Shown piece after piece: positions 46,112 to 58,291 of a stretch of DNA of 64,000 bases. The stretch comes from Alphaproteobacteria bacterium. GTDB taxonomy: Bacteria; Pseudomonadota; Alphaproteobacteria; Rhodobacterales; Rhodobacteraceae. The DNA lies in NCBI GenBank assembly GCA_030424865.1, contig JAUHVR010000007.1, forward strand, positions 62,001-126,000, written 5' to 3'. The notes under the pieces are model-generated. The model was not told the origin of the DNA. It made no database searches and worked only from the letters and a program-made list of their open reading frames with translations. Each line of letters begins with the position of its first letter. The first letter of the stretch is position 1. Made by a program: the position numbers and the translations under genes.

Positions 46112-49034
46112 ACCTCAAACCACCCCGCGTGTCTTTGCCCTGCCCTGCGGTGTCGATTTTCCCCGCGCCCTGATGCAGGGCTTGGTCACCCGCATGGCGG
46201 ATCAACCGCCCGAGGCGATGGCGCGGGTCCGGGTCATCGTCAACACCGAACGCATGCGCCGCCGCTTGCGCGCGCTCTTTGACGAAGGCGGGGCAGCGTT
46301 CCTGCCCCGCATCGAACTGGTGACCGAGATCGCCGATCCGGCTGTCAGGGCGCGCCTTCCGCGCCCGGTGTCGCCGTTGCGCCGCAGGCTTGAGCTGGCC
46401 GAGCTGGTACGTGCCCTGCTGGACGTCCAACCCGATCTGGCCGCCCGCGCCTCGGCTTATGATCTGGCGCAGTCGCTGGCCGACCTGATGGAAGAGATGC
46501 AGGGCGAAGGCGTGTCGCCCGCAGACATCGCCGCGCTGGATGTCACTGACCAGTCGGGCCATTGGGCGCGGGCGCAAAGTTTTCTGAACATCGTCGCCGG
46601 GTTCTTCGAAGACAGCGCCGTTCCGGACCGCGCGGGCTGGCAACGGCAGGCGGTAGAGGCGACGGTCGAGGCCTGGCAAGCGAGCCCGCCCAGCGATCCG
46701 GTAATTCTGGCAGGCTCGACCGGGTCGCGTGGGACGACGGCGCTATTGATGCAGGCGATCGCGGGGCTGCCGCAGGGTGCTGTTCTGCTGCCGGGGTTCG
46801 ATTTTGACATGCCGGACGAGGTCTGGGACCAGCTGGCCGCCCCTCTGCGAAAACCCGGCACCCGGCTGGCGGATGAGGATCATCCGCAGTTCCGCTTTGT
46901 GCGGCTTTTGCATGAGATGCAAATCGCCGTCGGGGATGTACGTCCCTGGACCGAGGCAGCACCGCCGTCACCGGCACGCAACCAGCTGGTCTCGCTCGCG
47001 CTGCGCCCGGCCCCGGTCACCGACCGCTGGCTGGCCGAAGGTCCCGGTCTGCCGTCGCTGGGTGGCGCAACGCGGGATCTGACGCTGGTCGAGGCCCCTT
47101 CGGCCCGGGACGAGGCGCTGGTGATCGCGCTGCGCCTGCGCAAGGCGGCCGAGGACGGGCAGACCGCCGCACTGATCACACCCGACCGGATGCTGACCCG
47201 CCAGGTCACCGCCGCGCTGGATCGCTGGGGCATCCTTCCCGATGACAGCGCGGGCATCCCGATGCAACTGACCCCGCCGGGCCGGTTCCTGCGCCACGTC
47301 GCGGCGCTGGACCGCGCGCCCCTGACCGCCGAGGCGCTGCTGACGCTGCTCAAGCACCCGCTGACCCATTCGGGCGACGGGCGGAACCTGCATTTGCTGC
47401 ACACCCGCGATCTGGAGCTTACGATCCGCCGCAAGGGCTGGCCCTTTCCCGATCGCGCCACGATCCGCGATTGGGCCACCGCGCGCGGCATCGCCGGGTG
47501 GGGCGAATGGCTCATTCGTTGTTTCATGGGGCCGTTGGCGGCGGATGCCATGGCGCTGGAGGATCGGATTGCCGCCCATGTGGCCAAGGCCGAGCTGATC
47601 GCGCAGGGCAGTCAGGGCGCGGGCAGTGGCGGCCTTTGGGACCAAAAGGCCGGGCAGAAGGCCCGCGCCGTGGTTGAGGATCTGATCCAAGAGGCCAGCT
47701 TTGGCGGTGAAATGGACGCCCGCGATTACGCGGATCTTTTTGGCGCGGTTCTGGCGGGTGAAGAGCTGCGCGACCGCGACGCGCCACATCTCGGCATCCT
47801 GATCTGGGGCACGCTAGAGGCCCGCGTGATGGGGGCCGATCTGCTGATCCTGGGCGGGTTGAACGAAGGCAGTTGGCCTGAACTGCCCGGCGCCGATCCC
47901 TGGCTGAACCGCAAGATGCGCTCGGACGCCGGGATGCTGCTTCCGGAACGGAGGGTCGGTCTGTCGGCGCATGATTTCCAGCAAGCGCTTGCGGGTCCCG
48001 AAGTCTGGCTGACCCGGTCGGTCAAGACGGAAGACGCCGAAAGCGTGCCCTCGCGCTGGTTGAACCGGTTGACGAACCTCATGAGCGGGTTGCCCGACAG
48101 GCAGGGGCCCGAGGCGCTGGAGGCGATGCGTGCGCGCGGCACGGATTGGCTGGCGCTGGCCAAGGCGCTGGATGCGCCGACGCCCATGCCGCCCGCCACC
48201 CGTCCGTCCCCGGCGCCACCCGCGCTCAGCCGCCCGTCGCGTCTGAGCGTCACAGAGATCAAGCGCCTGATCCGCGATCCTTATGCGATCTACGCGCGCC
48301 ATGTCCTGCGGGTGCGCCGCCTTGATCCATTGCAACGGCAGGCCGATGCCCTGGCGCGGGGGATCGTGCTGCACGATATCCTCGAAAGCTTTGTCCGCAC
48401 GCGCGGCGAAACTGTCGATCAGCTGATGGCCCTTGGCCGTGCCGCGATCTGGGAACAGATCCCCTGGCCCGTGCATCGCCATCTTTGGCTGGCGCGCCTT
48501 GACCGCGTCGCCGCATGGTTTGTGGAAACCGAAGGTGAGCGACGTCTGGCCGCCGACCCGACAGAGTTCGAGGTCAGCGGCAAGGCGCTGATCGAGGAGC
48601 TGGGCTTTACCCTGACCGCCACGGCCGACCGGATCGACCTGGATGCGCTGGGGCAGGCGATCCTTTACGACTACAAGACCGGGGCCGCGCCCTCCGAGAA
48701 GGAACAAAAGCACTTTGACAAGCAACTGCTGCTCGAGGCCGCGATGACCGAAGAGGGCGCGTTCGACAAGCTTGGGCCCCATCCGGTGATGGACGCGCAG
48801 TACCTTTCGCTTGCGCGGCAGCCCAAGACGGTGCCCGCGCCGCTGGACGACTTGCCGCCCATGCAGGTCTGGGACGAATTCAAGCTGCTGATCGCGCATT
48901 ACATGGCTGCGCCCAACGGGTTCACCGCGCGCCGGGCGATGTTCAAGGATGACGATGCCTCGGACTATGATCAGCTGGCGCGGTTTGGCGAATGGGACAT
49001 CACCGAAATGCCAAAGCTGGAGCCCCTGACATGA
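46104..49034 (+). CDS. addB: Double-strand break repair protein AddB
   Basis: The 976-residue protein is an AddB-type helicase-like nuclease subunit: an N-terminal inactivated helicase region with LAGSTGSRGTTALLMQAI, then the C-terminal RecB-like nuclease with ATADRIDLDALGQAI and LYDYKTG. No four-cysteine iron-sulfur cluster was seen, unlike the Bacillus protein. It works with AddA to process double-strand ends for RecA. It overlaps murU and addA. Confidence 0.94.
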   Translation: MFEPQTTPRVFALPCGVDFPRALMQGLVTRMADQPPEAMARVRVIVNTERMRRRLRALFDEGGAAFLPRIELVTEIADPAVRARLPRPVSPLRRRLELAELVRALLDVQPDLAARASAYDLAQSLADLMEEMQGEGVSPADIAALDVTDQSGHWARAQSFLNIVAGFFEDSAVPDRAGWQRQAVEATVEAWQASPPSDPVILAGSTGSRGTTALLMQAIAGLPQGAVLLPGFDFDMPDEVWDQLAAPLRKPGTRLADEDHPQFRFVRLLHEMQIAVGDVRPWTEAAPPSPARNQLVSLALRPAPVTDRWLAEGPGLPSLGGATRDLTLVEAPSARDEALVIALRLRKAAEDGQTAALITPDRMLTRQVTAALDRWGILPDDSAGIPMQLTPPGRFLRHVAALDRAPLTAEALLTLLKHPLTHSGDGRNLHLLHTRDLELTIRRKGWPFPDRATIRDWATARGIAGWGEWLIRCFMGPLAADAMALEDRIAAHVAKAELIAQGSQGAGSGGLWDQKAGQKARAVVEDLIQEASFGGEMDARDYADLFGAVLAGEELRDRDAPHLGILIWGTLEARVMGADLLILGGLNEGSWPELPGADPWLNRKMRSDAGMLLPERRVGLSAHDFQQALAGPEVWLTRSVKTEDAESVPSRWLNRLTNLMSGLPDRQGPEALEAMRARGTDWLALAKALDAPTPMPPATRPSPAPPALSRPSRLSVTEIKRLIRDPYAIYARHVLRVRRLDPLQRQADALARGIVLHDILESFVRTRGETVDQLMALGRAAIWEQIPWPVHRHLWLARLDRVAAWFVETEGERRLAADPTEFEVSGKALIEELGFTLTATADRIDLDALGQAILYDYKTGAAPSEKEQKHFDKQLLLEAAMTEEGAFDKLGPHPVMDAQYLSLARQPKTVPAPLDDLPPMQVWDEFKLLIAHYMAAPNGFTARRAMFKDDDASDYDQLARFGEWDITEMPKLEPLT

Positions 49035-52000
49035 TCCGCGACGCGGCCAGTCAGCGGCAGGTGGATGCCGCGCGTCCCGATGTCTCGACCTGGTTGTCGG
49101 CCAATGCGGGGTCGGGCAAGACGCGGGTGCTGACCGACCGGGTGGCGCGGCTGTTGCTGGACGGGGTCGAGCCGCAGAACATCCTGTGCCTGACCTACAC
49201 TAAGGCCGCCGCGACCGAGATGCAGAACCGGCTGTTCAAGCGGCTGGGCGGCTGGGCGATGCTGGACGATGCGCCGCTGGTCGAGGAACTGGCGCGGCTG
49301 GGCGTCGACGCCGCACTGCCCGAGGACTTCTTGCGCACAGCCCGCACGCTGTTTGCTCGCGCCATCGAAACGCCGGGTGGGCTGCGCATCCAGACCATCC
49401 ACTCGTTCTGTTCCTCGCTGCTGCGCCGCTTCCCGCTCGAGGCCGGTGTCAGCCCGCAGTTCACCGAGATCGAGGACCGCGCCGCCGACCTGCTGCGCGA
49501 AGAGCTGGTGACCGCAATGGCCGAGGGGCCCGAGGCCGCGCTGGTCGCGGGGGTGGCCGCGCATCTGACCGACGATGGCATCGAAGGTCTGATGAAAGAG
49601 ATCGTCGGCACCCGCGACGCCTTTGGTGAGCCGGTGACCGAGGATGAGCTCTGCGCCGCTTACGGGCTGCCCAAGGGGCTGACGGCCGAGGCGCTGATGT
49701 GGCAGGTGCTGCCGCCGGATGAGGAAGAGTTCATTCAGGATGTGCGCGGCCTGCTGGCGGGCGGGTCCAGCACAGAACAAAAGGCGGCGGACAAGCTTGA
49801 AGGGTTCGACGCCTCAGACATCTCGGCGTTGGCAATCCTCGAGGGCGTCTTTCTGACCGGCTCTGGCGCGAAATCACCGTTCACAGCCAAGATCGGCAGC
49901 TTTCCAACCAAGGCCACGCGACAGGGCGTGATGGCCCCGATGATGCCCCGGCTTGATGCCCTGATGCAGCGCGTGCAGGACGCGCGCAACCAGCGTCTGG
50001 GTCTGGCGGCGGTGGCCAAGGATCTGGCGCTGCACCGCTTTGCCCGGTCCTTTCTGCCGAAATACGAAGCCGCCAAGCTGCGGCGGGGGTGGCTGGATTT
50101 TGACGATCTGATCGACAAGGCCAATGCCCTGCTGCGCGATCCTGCGGTGGCCGAATGGGTGCTCTTCCGCCTTGATGGCGGCATCGACCACATTCTGGTG
50201 GACGAGGCGCAGGACACCAGCCCGGTGCAATGGCAGGTGATCGAGCGTCTGGCGGCCGAGTTCACCTCGGGCGAAGGCGCGCGCGGGGGGGTGACGCGGA
50301 CGATCTTTGTCGTGGGGGACAAGAAGCAGTCGATCTATTCCTTCCAAGGGGCAGACCCGCGTGAATTCGACCGGATGAAGGCCGAGTTCCAAGAGCGTCA
50401 TGCCCAGGTGCAGGCCCCCTTTGCAGATCAGACGCTGGAATATTCCTTCCGTTCGGCCTCTCCGATCCTTGAACTGGTCGACACCACCTTCAACATTGCG
50501 CCGGACAACGGGCTGGACAGCGAAAGCCTGCACCGCGCCTTCAAGGACCAGATGCCGGGGCGGGTCGATCTGTGGCCGGTGGTCGAGGCCAGCGAGGCCG
50601 CAAACGAAGGGGACGAGGACTGGTTCGCCCCCGTCGACCGCATTGGCGAACGGCATCACACCGTGGTGCTGGCGCAGCGGATCGCCACCTTCATGCGCGA
50701 AACGATCGAGGCCGGGACGCCGCTGCCCGTCGAAATTGGCCACAGCGGCACCTATCAGGCGCGGCCCGTCAGCGCCGGGGATTTCCTGGTGCTGGTGCGC
50801 AGCCGCTCGCGTCTTTTCACCGAGATCATCCGCGCCTGCAAACAGCAGGGCCTGCCCATCGCCGGGGCGGACCGGCTCAAGGTCATGGCGGAACTCGCCG
50901 TGCGCGACATCGGCGCGCTGCTCAGCTTCCTGGCCACACCAGAGGACGACCTGTCGTTGGCCGTGGTGCTGAAATCCCCGCTCTTTGGCTGGAGCGAACA
51001 ACAGCTTTTTGACCTCGCCCACAGGCGCACGGAAAAGTACCTGTGGCAGGGGCTGCGGGCGCGCAAAGAGGACTTTTCGCAGGTCATGGCGGTGCTGGAC
51101 GATCTGCTGGGCCAGACCGATTTCCTGCGCCCCTATGATCTGATCGAACGCATCCTGACCCGCCACGATGGCCGCCGCCTGCTGCTCGGCCGTCTGGGCG
51201 ACGAGGCGCAGGATGGCATCGACGCGTTGCTGCAACAGGCCCTTGCCTATGAACGCACCGAGGTGCCCAGCCTGACCGGGTTCCTTGAGTGGATGCAGAC
51301 CGATGATCTTGAGATCAAGCGCCAGCTTGACAGCGCAGGGGATCGGGTGCGGGTGATGACGGTGCACGGGGCCAAGGGGCTGGAGGCGCCTATTGTGATC
51401 CTTCCCGATTGCGGCCCGCCGGACGGAAAGCTGCGCGGGCGGCTGTTGTCTGACAAGGGCCGGGTGTTCTGGAAACAGGCCGCCGAGGACATGCCCGATC
51501 TGCAACGCGATCTGGCCGAGGCCGCCAAGGACGCGCAGGCGCGGGAACGGGACCGGTTGCTGTACGTCGCGATGACGCGGGCCGAGAAATGGCTGGTCGT
51601 CGCGGCCTCGGGCAACCTCGGCAACAAGGGTGAAGATTGGTACAGCCGCGTGCAGGCCGGGATGACGCGGGCCAATGCGCATCGCGAAAGCTTTGCGTTC
51701 GGCGCGCATGGCGGCGGCGAGGGGCTGCAGCTGGGCGAGGCTGATTGGTCGGCACTGCCAATGACCGCTGCGCCCGCGGTCGAAACGCCAACAGTTGCCG
51801 TTCCTGCAATCTATCAGGCCCCTGCACCCGATGCGCCCGCGCCGGTCGAAACGCTCAGCGCCTCGGACCTTGGCGGGGCCAAGGCCCTGCCCGGGGCGGA
51901 CGGAGACACCACCGAGGTGGCCAAGGCGCGCGGCACGCTGGTGCACCATCTGCTAGAGACCTTGCCCGACATCCCGGCGGATCAATGGGACGACCTCGCG

Positions 52001-52435
52001 CAGTTGCTGGTCGAATCACATGCCGCTTTTTCAGGCGAGATCGCAGCCGCGCCAATTGTTTCAGAGGCGCTGACGGTTTTGCGTCACCCGGATCTGAAAC
52101 AGATCTTTACGCCCGGGGTGCTGGCCGAGGCGCCCCTGTCCGCGACCTTGCCACAGCTCGGCAACCGCCGTCTGCATGCCATCGTTGATCGCCTGATCGT
52201 CACGCCAACCTCGGTTTTGGTCATTGATTTCAAGACCAACCGCACGGTGCCCACCACCCCGCAGGCCTGCCCGGATGGTCTGTTGCGGCAGTTGGGGGCC
52301 TATGCGGCGGCGCTGGCGCAGATCTATCCGGACCGCACAATCGAGACCGCGATCCTGTGGACAGCGACCGGGGACCTGATGCGCCTGCCACACGCGCTTG
52401 TGAGCGAAGCATTGGAAGCTGTGAGCCTGCCTTGA
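49031..52435 (+). CDS. addA: Double-strand break repair helicase AddA
   Basis: The 1134-residue UvrD-type protein starts with the Walker A motif [20 protein letters not shown], has the helicase motif [14 protein letters not shown], motif V-type [13 protein letters not shown] and a C-terminal nuclease with [11 protein letters not shown]. It is the ATP-driven helicase and second nuclease of AddAB. It overlaps addB by four bases and is the last gene of the operon. Confidence 0.96.
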   Translation: MIRDAASQRQVDAARPDVSTWLSANAGSGKTRVLTDRVARLLLDGVEPQNILCLTYTKAAATEMQNRLFKRLGGWAMLDDAPLVEELARLGVDAALPEDFLRTARTLFARAIETPGGLRIQTIHSFCSSLLRRFPLEAGVSPQFTEIEDRAADLLREELVTAMAEGPEAALVAGVAAHLTDDGIEGLMKEIVGTRDAFGEPVTEDELCAAYGLPKGLTAEALMWQVLPPDEEEFIQDVRGLLAGGSSTEQKAADKLEGFDASDISALAILEGVFLTGSGAKSPFTAKIGSFPTKATRQGVMAPMMPRLDALMQRVQDARNQRLGLAAVAKDLALHRFARSFLPKYEAAKLRRGWLDFDDLIDKANALLRDPAVAEWVLFRLDGGIDHILVDEAQDTSPVQWQVIERLAAEFTSGEGARGGVTRTIFVVGDKKQSIYSFQGADPREFDRMKAEFQERHAQVQAPFADQTLEYSFRSASPILELVDTTFNIAPDNGLDSESLHRAFKDQMPGRVDLWPVVEASEAANEGDEDWFAPVDRIGERHHTVVLAQRIATFMRETIEAGTPLPVEIGHSGTYQARPVSAGDFLVLVRSRSRLFTEIIRACKQQGLPIAGADRLKVMAELAVRDIGALLSFLATPEDDLSLAVVLKSPLFGWSEQQLFDLAHRRTEKYLWQGLRARKEDFSQVMAVLDDLLGQTDFLRPYDLIERILTRHDGRRLLLGRLGDEAQDGIDALLQQALAYERTEVPSLTGFLEWMQTDDLEIKRQLDSAGDRVRVMTVHGAKGLEAPIVILPDCGPPDGKLRGRLLSDKGRVFWKQAAEDMPDLQRDLAEAAKDAQARERDRLLYVAMTRAEKWLVVAASGNLGNKGEDWYSRVQAGMTRANAHRESFAFGAHGGGEGLQLGEADWSALPMTAAPAVETPTVAVPAIYQAPAPDAPAPVETLSASDLGGAKALPGADGDTTEVAKARGTLVHHLLETLPDIPADQWDDLAQLLVESHAAFSGEIAAAPIVSEALTVLRHPDLKQIFTPGVLAEAPLSATLPQLGNRRLHAIVDRLIVTPTSVLVIDFKTNRTVPTTPQACPDGLLRQLGAYAAALAQIYPDRTIETAILWTATGDLMRLPHALVSEALEAVSLP

Positions 52436-52508
52436 CGTCGGGCACCCGGCTCCATACGTTCTCGGCCCAGACCCAATATATGCGCATCAGCCGCAAGGAG
52501 ACATCAAG

Positions 52509-52829
52509 ATGGCCACAGTTGCCGTGACAGACGCGACGTTCGACGCCGAAGTGAAAGAGTCCGACATCCCCGTTGTGGTGGATTTCTGGGCCGAGTGGTG
52601 CGGCCCCTGTAAGCAGATCGGCCCAGCCTTGGAAGAGCTGTCGGCCGAGATGGAAGGCCAAGTGAAGATCGCCAAGGTCGACGTGGACAGCAACCCCAAC
52701 GCCGCCGCCGCCATGGGCGTGCGCGGCATCCCGGCGCTGTTCATCTTCAAGGACGGCCAGGTGATCTCGAACCGTGCGGGTGCGGCGCCCAAGGCGGCGC
52801 TGCAAAGCTGGATCAAGGACTCGATCTGA
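52509..52829 (+). CDS. trxA: Thioredoxin TrxA
   Basis: The 106-residue protein has the active site [13 protein letters not shown] with C31 and C34, the buried Asp and the conserved cis-proline loop RGIPALFIF. It is the main cytosolic thioredoxin. A GGAG-type site precedes the start, and a strong terminator follows, so it is probably transcribed on its own. Confidence 0.97.
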   Translation: MATVAVTDATFDAEVKESDIPVVVDFWAEWCGPCKQIGPALEELSAEMEGQVKIAKVDVDSNPNAAAAMGVRGIPALFIFKDGQVISNRAGAAPKAALQSWIKDSI

Positions 52830-52848
52830 TCCACCTCGTTTGAGTGCG

Positions 52849-52885
52849 AAAGCCCCCGGTTTGCCTCGCGCAGACCGGGGGCTTT
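52849..52885 (+). terminator. Rho-independent terminator after trxA
   Basis: AAAGCCCCCGGT (52849-52860) and ACCGGGGGCTTT (52874-52885) form a perfect 12-bp stem with a 13-base loop, followed by a T-rich tract. Confidence 0.9.
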
Positions 52886-52962
52886 TCTTTTGCCGCATGG
52901 GGTCTGACTTGCACCGCGCGCGCCAAACCCCCATATCGGCGGTCGAGATTACAGGAGCGAGT

Positions 52963-53520
52963 ATGGCAGAGCAGGACTTTCCCGGCTGGCACGGCACCAC
53001 GATCATCGGGGTGCGCAAAGGGGGCCAGGTTGTGGTGGCAGGTGACGGGCAGGTCAGCCTGGGCCAGACCGTGATCAAGGGCACCGCCCGCAAGGTGCGG
53101 CGTCTGTCGCCCGGCGGCTTTGACGTGGTCGCGGGCTTTGCAGGCTCGACGGCGGATGCCTTTACGCTGCTGGAACGGCTGGAAGCCAAGTTGGAAGCGA
53201 CGCCCGGCCAGCTGCAGCGTGCCAGTGTCGAACTGGCCAAGGACTGGCGCACCGACAAGTACCTGCAAAAGCTTGAGGCGATGCTGATCGTCACCGACGG
53301 CAAGGACCTGTTGGTGATCACCGGCGCGGGCGACGTGCTGGAGCCCGAACATGACGTGGCCGCGATTGGGTCGGGCGGGAACTTTGCGCTGGCCGCCGCG
53401 CGCGGGCTGATGGAAACGGACCTCGACGCCGAGGGCGTGGCCCGCAAGGCCATGGCCATTGCGGCAGACATCTGCGTCTACACCAACGGCAACCTGACGG
53501 TCGAGGCCATCGGCGGATGA
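52963..53520 (+). CDS. hslV: ATP-dependent protease subunit HslV
   Basis: The 185-residue protein has the HslV core [12 protein letters not shown] with the catalytic Thr expected to be exposed after removal of 11 residues, the [20 protein letters not shown] motif, and [15 protein letters not shown]. It is a threonine protease of the HslVU complex. The start follows AGGAG. The N-terminal propeptide is longer than the single Met of the enterobacterial enzyme. Confidence 0.95.
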   Translation: MAEQDFPGWHGTTIIGVRKGGQVVVAGDGQVSLGQTVIKGTARKVRRLSPGGFDVVAGFAGSTADAFTLLERLEAKLEATPGQLQRASVELAKDWRTDKYLQKLEAMLIVTDGKDLLVITGAGDVLEPEHDVAAIGSGGNFALAAARGLMETDLDAEGVARKAMAIAADICVYTNGNLTVEAIGG

Positions 53521-54602
53521 TCGAGCAGGACGATCTGCGCGCCGCCGTCGGTGCCGGAACGATCACCGAGGCGCAGGCGACCTCGCTGCTGACGCTGGCC
53601 CGCAACCGCGAGGCCGTGCGTGCAGGCCGTGCGCCGCAGGACGAACCGTTCGAGCTGTTCCGCGGCTTCAACGAGGTCTTCATCGTCGTCGGCCTGGGTA
53701 TCCTGTTTGCGGGATTTGTCGGGATGTCCGAAGCCATTTCGCTGAGCACGCCCAACCCCGATGCGCCCTGGAACCAGGTCTACAACCAGACCTCGGTGGC
53801 TCTTTTGGCCCTGTCGGGGCTGGCGTTGACCGTGCTTTTGACACGCTATTTCACCCTGCGGCGCCACATGATCGCGCCGTCCATCGCCCTGACGCTGACC
53901 ATGGCCTATTTCTCGGGCCGGGTTGGCTTTGCGGCGGATGTGCATCTGGGCCACGAATTCCTGTGGGGACCAATCGCCGCGACGGTCGGAATAGCGCTGT
54001 TCTGGGCCTGGGCACGTGTGCCCTTTGCCCTGATGGTGGGCGTCCTGTTCTTTGCCGCCAGCTGTTACGCCATCGCGGCAACGACCTCGGGCGTCGATCC
54101 CGACTTTGAAAGCTTTTTCCTGCTCAGCGGGCAAGGGATCTTCCCTTTCATCACGCTGGGTGTCGGCGCGCTGTGCCTGATCGCGGCCCTGCGGTTCGAC
54201 CTGAAGGACCGTTACCGGGTGACCCGCAACGCCGCCAATGCGTTCTGGTTGCACGTCGCCGCCGCGCCGATGCTGGTGAACCCCATCGCGGCCACGCTGT
54301 TCAACCTTGAAAGCGGTCTGACCAACGCGATCCTATTGGTCTTTGTCATCGTCATGGCGCTTTTCGCCATCACCATCGACCGCCGGTCTTTCCTGCTGTC
54401 GGGCATCGGCTATCTGATCGCCCTGATCGCAACCGAGTTGAACCAGGGCTGGGCCATTGCCGTGCTCTTGCTGGGCGTGCTGCTGATCACGCTTGGCGCC
54501 AAGTGGGAGGCCATCCGCTGTGGCCTTCTGGAACGATTGCCAGAGTTTCCGGGCAAGAACCGCCTGGCCCCCTGGACTGCCCCCGAGGGACATTTGAAAT
54601 GA
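53517..54602 (+). CDS. Multi-pass membrane protein between hslV and hslU
   Basis: The 361-residue protein has about ten membrane helices (for example [17 protein letters not shown] near 60 and [17 protein letters not shown] near 325), after a cytosolic N terminus of about 50 residues with [11 protein letters not shown]. The start overlaps the hslV stop and the stop overlaps the hslU start, each by ATGA, so it is translated together with both protease genes. I recognise no catalytic motif; a DUF2157-like relation is conceivable but not shown. Confidence 0.8.
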   Translation: MIEQDDLRAAVGAGTITEAQATSLLTLARNREAVRAGRAPQDEPFELFRGFNEVFIVVGLGILFAGFVGMSEAISLSTPNPDAPWNQVYNQTSVALLALSGLALTVLLTRYFTLRRHMIAPSIALTLTMAYFSGRVGFAADVHLGHEFLWGPIAATVGIALFWAWARVPFALMVGVLFFAASCYAIAATTSGVDPDFESFFLLSGQGIFPFITLGVGALCLIAALRFDLKDRYRVTRNAANAFWLHVAAAPMLVNPIAATLFNLESGLTNAILLVFVIVMALFAITIDRRSFLLSGIGYLIALIATELNQGWAIAVLLLGVLLITLGAKWEAIRCGLLERLPEFPGKNRLAPWTAPEGHLK

Positions 54603-55906
54603 CTGACCTGACCCCGCGCGAGATTGTTTCCGAGCTTGACCGCTTCATCATCGGCCAGAACGACGCCAAGCGCGCCGTGGCCGTGGCCCTTCGCAGCCGC
54701 TGGCGGCGCAAGCAGCTGCCCGATGATCTGCGGGACGAGGTCTATCCCAAGAACATCCTGATGATCGGACCCACCGGTGTGGGCAAGACCGAGATCAGCC
54801 GCCGTCTGGCCAAGCTGGCCCGCGCGCCCTTTATCAAGGTCGAGGCGACCAAGTTCACCGAGGTCGGCTATGTCGGCCGCGATGTCGAACAGATCATCCG
54901 CGATCTGGTGGACGCCGCGATTGCCATGACGCGCGAGCAGATGCGCGAAGACGTCAAGGCCGCCGCGCATCAGGCCGCCGAGGATCGGGTGATCACCGCC
55001 ATCGCCGGCGAGGACGCCCGTCAGGGCACCCGCGATATGTTCCGCCGCAAGCTGAAGGCTGGCGAGCTTGACGACACCGAGATCGAACTGGAGGTCGCCG
55101 AGACCGCGCCGCAAATGCCGATGCTCGACATCCCCGGCCAGCCGGGCAGCCAGATGGGCATGATGAACCTGGGCGATATCTTTGGCAAAGCCTTTGGCGG
55201 CCGGACGGTCAAGAAGAAGATGACCGTGGCGCAAAGCTATGAGGTGCTAATCGGCGAAGAGGCGGACAAGCTGCTGGATGACGAGGTGGTCAAGACCGCC
55301 GCGCTTGAGGCCGTGGAACAGAACGGCATCGTCTTCCTTGACGAGATCGACAAGGTCGCCGCCCGGCAAGAGGCGCGCGGCGGCGACGTCAGCCGCGAGG
55401 GCGTGCAGCGCGATCTGCTGCCCCTGATCGAGGGCACCACCGTCAGCACCAAGCACGGTGCGGTCAAGACCGACCACATCCTGTTCATCGCCTCGGGCGC
55501 GTTCCACATCGCCAAGCCCTCGGACCTGCTGCCGGAATTGCAGGGCCGTCTGCCGATCCGGGTGAACCTGCGGGCCCTGACCGAGGCCGATTTTGTGCGC
55601 ATCCTGACCGAGACGGACAATGCCCTGACCCGCCAGTACACGGCACTGATGGCGACCGAAGAGGTCGAGGTGACGTTCACCGACGAAGGCATCGCGGCGC
55701 TGGCGCGCATTGCTGCTGAGGTCAACGAAACGGTCGAAAACATCGGTGCGCGGCGGCTTTACACCGTGTTGGAGCGGGTGTTCGAAGAGCTGTCGTTCAG
55801 CGCGCCGGACCAATCCGGCAAATCGGTCACCGTGGACGCCGCCTTTGTCGAGGCGCATCTGGGCGAGCTGACCAAGTCGACGGACCTCAGCCGCTACGTG
55901 CTTTGA
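54599..55906 (+). CDS. hslU: HslU ATPase subunit of the HslVU protease
   Basis: The 435-residue AAA+ protein has the start [16 protein letters not shown], Walker [14 protein letters not shown], Walker [12 protein letters not shown] and the C-terminal [18 protein letters not shown], with the final YVL inserting into HslV. It unfolds substrates for HslV. Its start overlaps the membrane protein gene. Confidence 0.97.
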   Translation: MTDLTPREIVSELDRFIIGQNDAKRAVAVALRSRWRRKQLPDDLRDEVYPKNILMIGPTGVGKTEISRRLAKLARAPFIKVEATKFTEVGYVGRDVEQIIRDLVDAAIAMTREQMREDVKAAAHQAAEDRVITAIAGEDARQGTRDMFRRKLKAGELDDTEIELEVAETAPQMPMLDIPGQPGSQMGMMNLGDIFGKAFGGRTVKKKMTVAQSYEVLIGEEADKLLDDEVVKTAALEAVEQNGIVFLDEIDKVAARQEARGGDVSREGVQRDLLPLIEGTTVSTKHGAVKTDHILFIASGAFHIAKPSDLLPELQGRLPIRVNLRALTEADFVRILTETDNALTRQYTALMATEEVEVTFTDEGIAALARIAAEVNETVENIGARRLYTVLERVFEELSFSAPDQSGKSVTVDAAFVEAHLGELTKSTDLSRYVL

Positions 55907-55948
55907 CCCGTTAACCACCTGTTCACCATGGCGCGGCAAGGTCGCGTC

Positions 55949-56707
55949 ATGGCCCGGTTGCACGAATTTTCCGAATCTGCGCCCTCGCTCTTTGAGGCGG
56001 AAGAGGTGCCCGCCCTGCCAACCGGCGGGCGGTTGCCGTCCTACATCAAGGACCATCGCAAACGGCTGCGCGACCGGTTCATGTCTGGCGGCGCGGACGC
56101 CTTGCCGGACTATGAGCTGCTGGAACTGGTCCTGTTCCGCGCGATCCCCCGACAGGATGTGAAACCGCTGGCACGTGAGCTGATTGATCGCTTTGGCGAT
56201 TTCGCCCGCGTCGTCTCGGCCCCGGTCGACCGGCTGGCCGAGGTCAAGGGTGTGGGCGGTGCGGTGATCTGCGAGTTGAAACTGGTCGAGGCGGCGGCGC
56301 ACCGGCTGGCGCGTGGCAAGGTCTTGCAGCGCCCCGTGGTGTCCAGTTGGGACGCGCTGCTGGACTATTGCCAGACCGCGATGGCGCATGCCGAGACCGA
56401 GCAGTTCCGCGTGCTGTTCCTGGACCGCAAGAACGTGCTGATCGCGGATGAGGCACAGGCACAGGGCACGGTGGATCACGTGCCGGTCTACCCGCGCGAG
56501 GTGGTGAAACGGGCGCTGGAACACAACGCCAGCGCGCTGATCCTGGTGCACAACCATCCCTCGGGTGACCCGACGCCCAGCGAGGCCGATATCGTCATGA
56601 CCCAGCAGATCGAGGCGGCGGCGCGGGCGCTGTCGCTGACCCTGCACGATCATCTGGTGATCGGAAAATCCCAGACGCTGAGTTTCCGGGCCGAGGGGCT
56701 ACTCTAG
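55949..56707 (+). CDS. radC: RadC family (JAMM) protein
   Basis: The 252-residue protein has the helix-hairpin-helix part near [16 protein letters not shown] and the JAMM metal-binding motif [15 protein letters not shown] near the C terminus. Once called DNA repair, its true role is unclear. AAGG is 7 bases from the ATG at 55949; an in-frame ATG at 55928 (259 residues) has no site. Its last nine bases overlap the end of the convergent gene. Confidence 0.93.
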   Translation: MARLHEFSESAPSLFEAEEVPALPTGGRLPSYIKDHRKRLRDRFMSGGADALPDYELLELVLFRAIPRQDVKPLARELIDRFGDFARVVSAPVDRLAEVKGVGGAVICELKLVEAAAHRLARGKVLQRPVVSSWDALLDYCQTAMAHAETEQFRVLFLDRKNVLIADEAQAQGTVDHVPVYPREVVKRALEHNASALILVHNHPSGDPTPSEADIVMTQQIEAAARALSLTLHDHLVIGKSQTLSFRAEGLL

Positions 56708-58258
56708 CCAGACCTCGACCCGCCGGTTCACCTGGCGGCCCCAAGGGGTGTTGTCACAGGCCATGGGCATGGCCTCGCCAAAGGCGGCGACCTCGATGTC
56801 GATCTGATTGAAATTGGCCGTCTCGGCAGCCTCGACCACCGAAGCGCGCACAGCTTCGGCCCGGCGCTGGGCGATGCCCATATTGGCCTCGGCCGGACCG
56901 TCCCCGTCTGAAAATCCGACAAAGACCATGCGCCGCGCGTCGTATTGGCCGGTCTCCAGCGCGCGGGCCAGTTGTTGGACGTTCGACCGCGATTGCGCGT
57001 CCAGCCGCACGGACCCCGGTTCAAACCGGAACGAGGTTGTCAGCCGTTTCATCGGCCCCAGCACCTGCACCATGCGCTTCAGCTCATCGAGCCCACCGGC
57101 GGTTTCGGCCACCGTGATCGCATTGGCAAAGCGATCGCCCTGCAGGTCGATCGGCACCTCTTCGGGGGCCTGATCCACGAAACCGGCGCGGCGGATGACG
57201 ATCTGGGCCGGGGCGCTGCGGGTGAAGGTCAGGAAATCGCGCGCCACGCGGGGCAGGCGACGGGCGGGCAGATACAAGAACATGGGCGCGGTCAGCGGGT
57301 AGTCCTCGGTCTTGATCGTGCGGCGCGTGGGGCGCAGGGCAAACCCGCACGGTCCGGTCAGGATCAGGGGTTTGGCATTGCCCGTTTCAGAAAAGCTGAC
57401 GATGCCAAGCCCAAAGGGATCACGCGCCACCGCGCGGGCCAGACCCGAATTGGTGTCATGTCGCTGCACGTCCGTGGTCATCGTGGCGGCCACGGGCCGA
57501 AGGATGCGGTCTTCGACCGCCTGTGACAGCCCCGAGGCGGCGTCGCGCAGATAGACCGTGATCGGCGCGTCTGGACCACCTAGCTGCGCCCAGTTGGTCA
57601 CGTCTCCGCCCAGCACGCGCGCAAGGTTGCCCAGCGTGATCTCGTTCACCGGGTTCGAGGCGGCCACAACCGGCACCATGGCATCCAGCGCCACCACGCG
57701 CGAGCGGTGCGGGCCCTGCAAGTCGCCAAGACCCGCCTCTTTGGCAAGATCGGTCTCGCTGGGTCGGATTTCACGCAGGGACATCACGATGTCAGCCTCG
57801 TCCGCCAACAGGTCGGCAAAGCCTTCGTCGGTGTTGGTGACCCTGAAATGAAACCGCGCCTGCAGCTTGTCCGAGGTGCGGTTGGTCAGCTCATAGACAA
57901 ATTGCGTCGGGCTTTCGGCCTCGCGGGTGGCGATATAGCCGTTGCGCAGGGCAAAGCCCTCGATCAGCGCGGGCATCAGCACCTCGCCGATGGTGGCCGA
58001 GCCCGAAATGTCGAGTTCGGCGACATAATCGGTCAGGCTGGGGCAGCCCGGCCCCTCGCAAAGCACGCCCGAGCCATCGACGGTCAGCTCGCCATAGACG
58101 GTGTCGACGCGATAGAACTCGCCGTCAAAGCCCAGAAGCGTGCCACTTATGACAATGGAGCTGTCCCGCGATTTCAGCGTGACGTCCTGTGTCAGGCCCT
58201 GCGTGGCGCTGACCAAACAGAAAAGTGCGGCGCAGATCGCCGCACGTACACTCACCAT
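56699..58258 (-). CDS. Secreted protein with phosphate-binding-like and OmpA-like domains
   Basis: The 519-residue protein has a signal peptide ([20 protein letters not shown]), a PstS-like type II periplasmic binding domain (about 85-370; [36 protein letters not shown]-type segments), and a C-terminal OmpA-like peptidoglycan-binding domain ([33 protein letters not shown]). It is likely a cell-wall-associated binding protein. The ligand is not known; phosphate is inferred only from the fold. It overlaps the end of radC and precedes no transporter gene. Confidence 0.82.
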   Translation of the reverse strand: MVSVRAAICAALFCLVSATQGLTQDVTLKSRDSSIVISGTLLGFDGEFYRVDTVYGELTVDGSGVLCEGPGCPSLTDYVAELDISGSATIGEVLMPALIEGFALRNGYIATREAESPTQFVYELTNRTSDKLQARFHFRVTNTDEGFADLLADEADIVMSLREIRPSETDLAKEAGLGDLQGPHRSRVVALDAMVPVVAASNPVNEITLGNLARVLGGDVTNWAQLGGPDAPITVYLRDAASGLSQAVEDRILRPVAATMTTDVQRHDTNSGLARAVARDPFGLGIVSFSETGNAKPLILTGPCGFALRPTRRTIKTEDYPLTAPMFLYLPARRLPRVARDFLTFTRSAPAQIVIRRAGFVDQAPEEVPIDLQGDRFANAITVAETAGGLDELKRMVQVLGPMKRLTTSFRFEPGSVRLDAQSRSNVQQLARALETGQYDARRMVFVGFSDGDGPAEANMGIAQRRAEAVRASVVEAAETANFNQIDIEVAAFGEAMPMACDNTPWGRQVNRRVEVWLE

Positions 58259-58291
58259 GGAAAGCCCCTGCTAGCCTGTCAGACCGATCGG

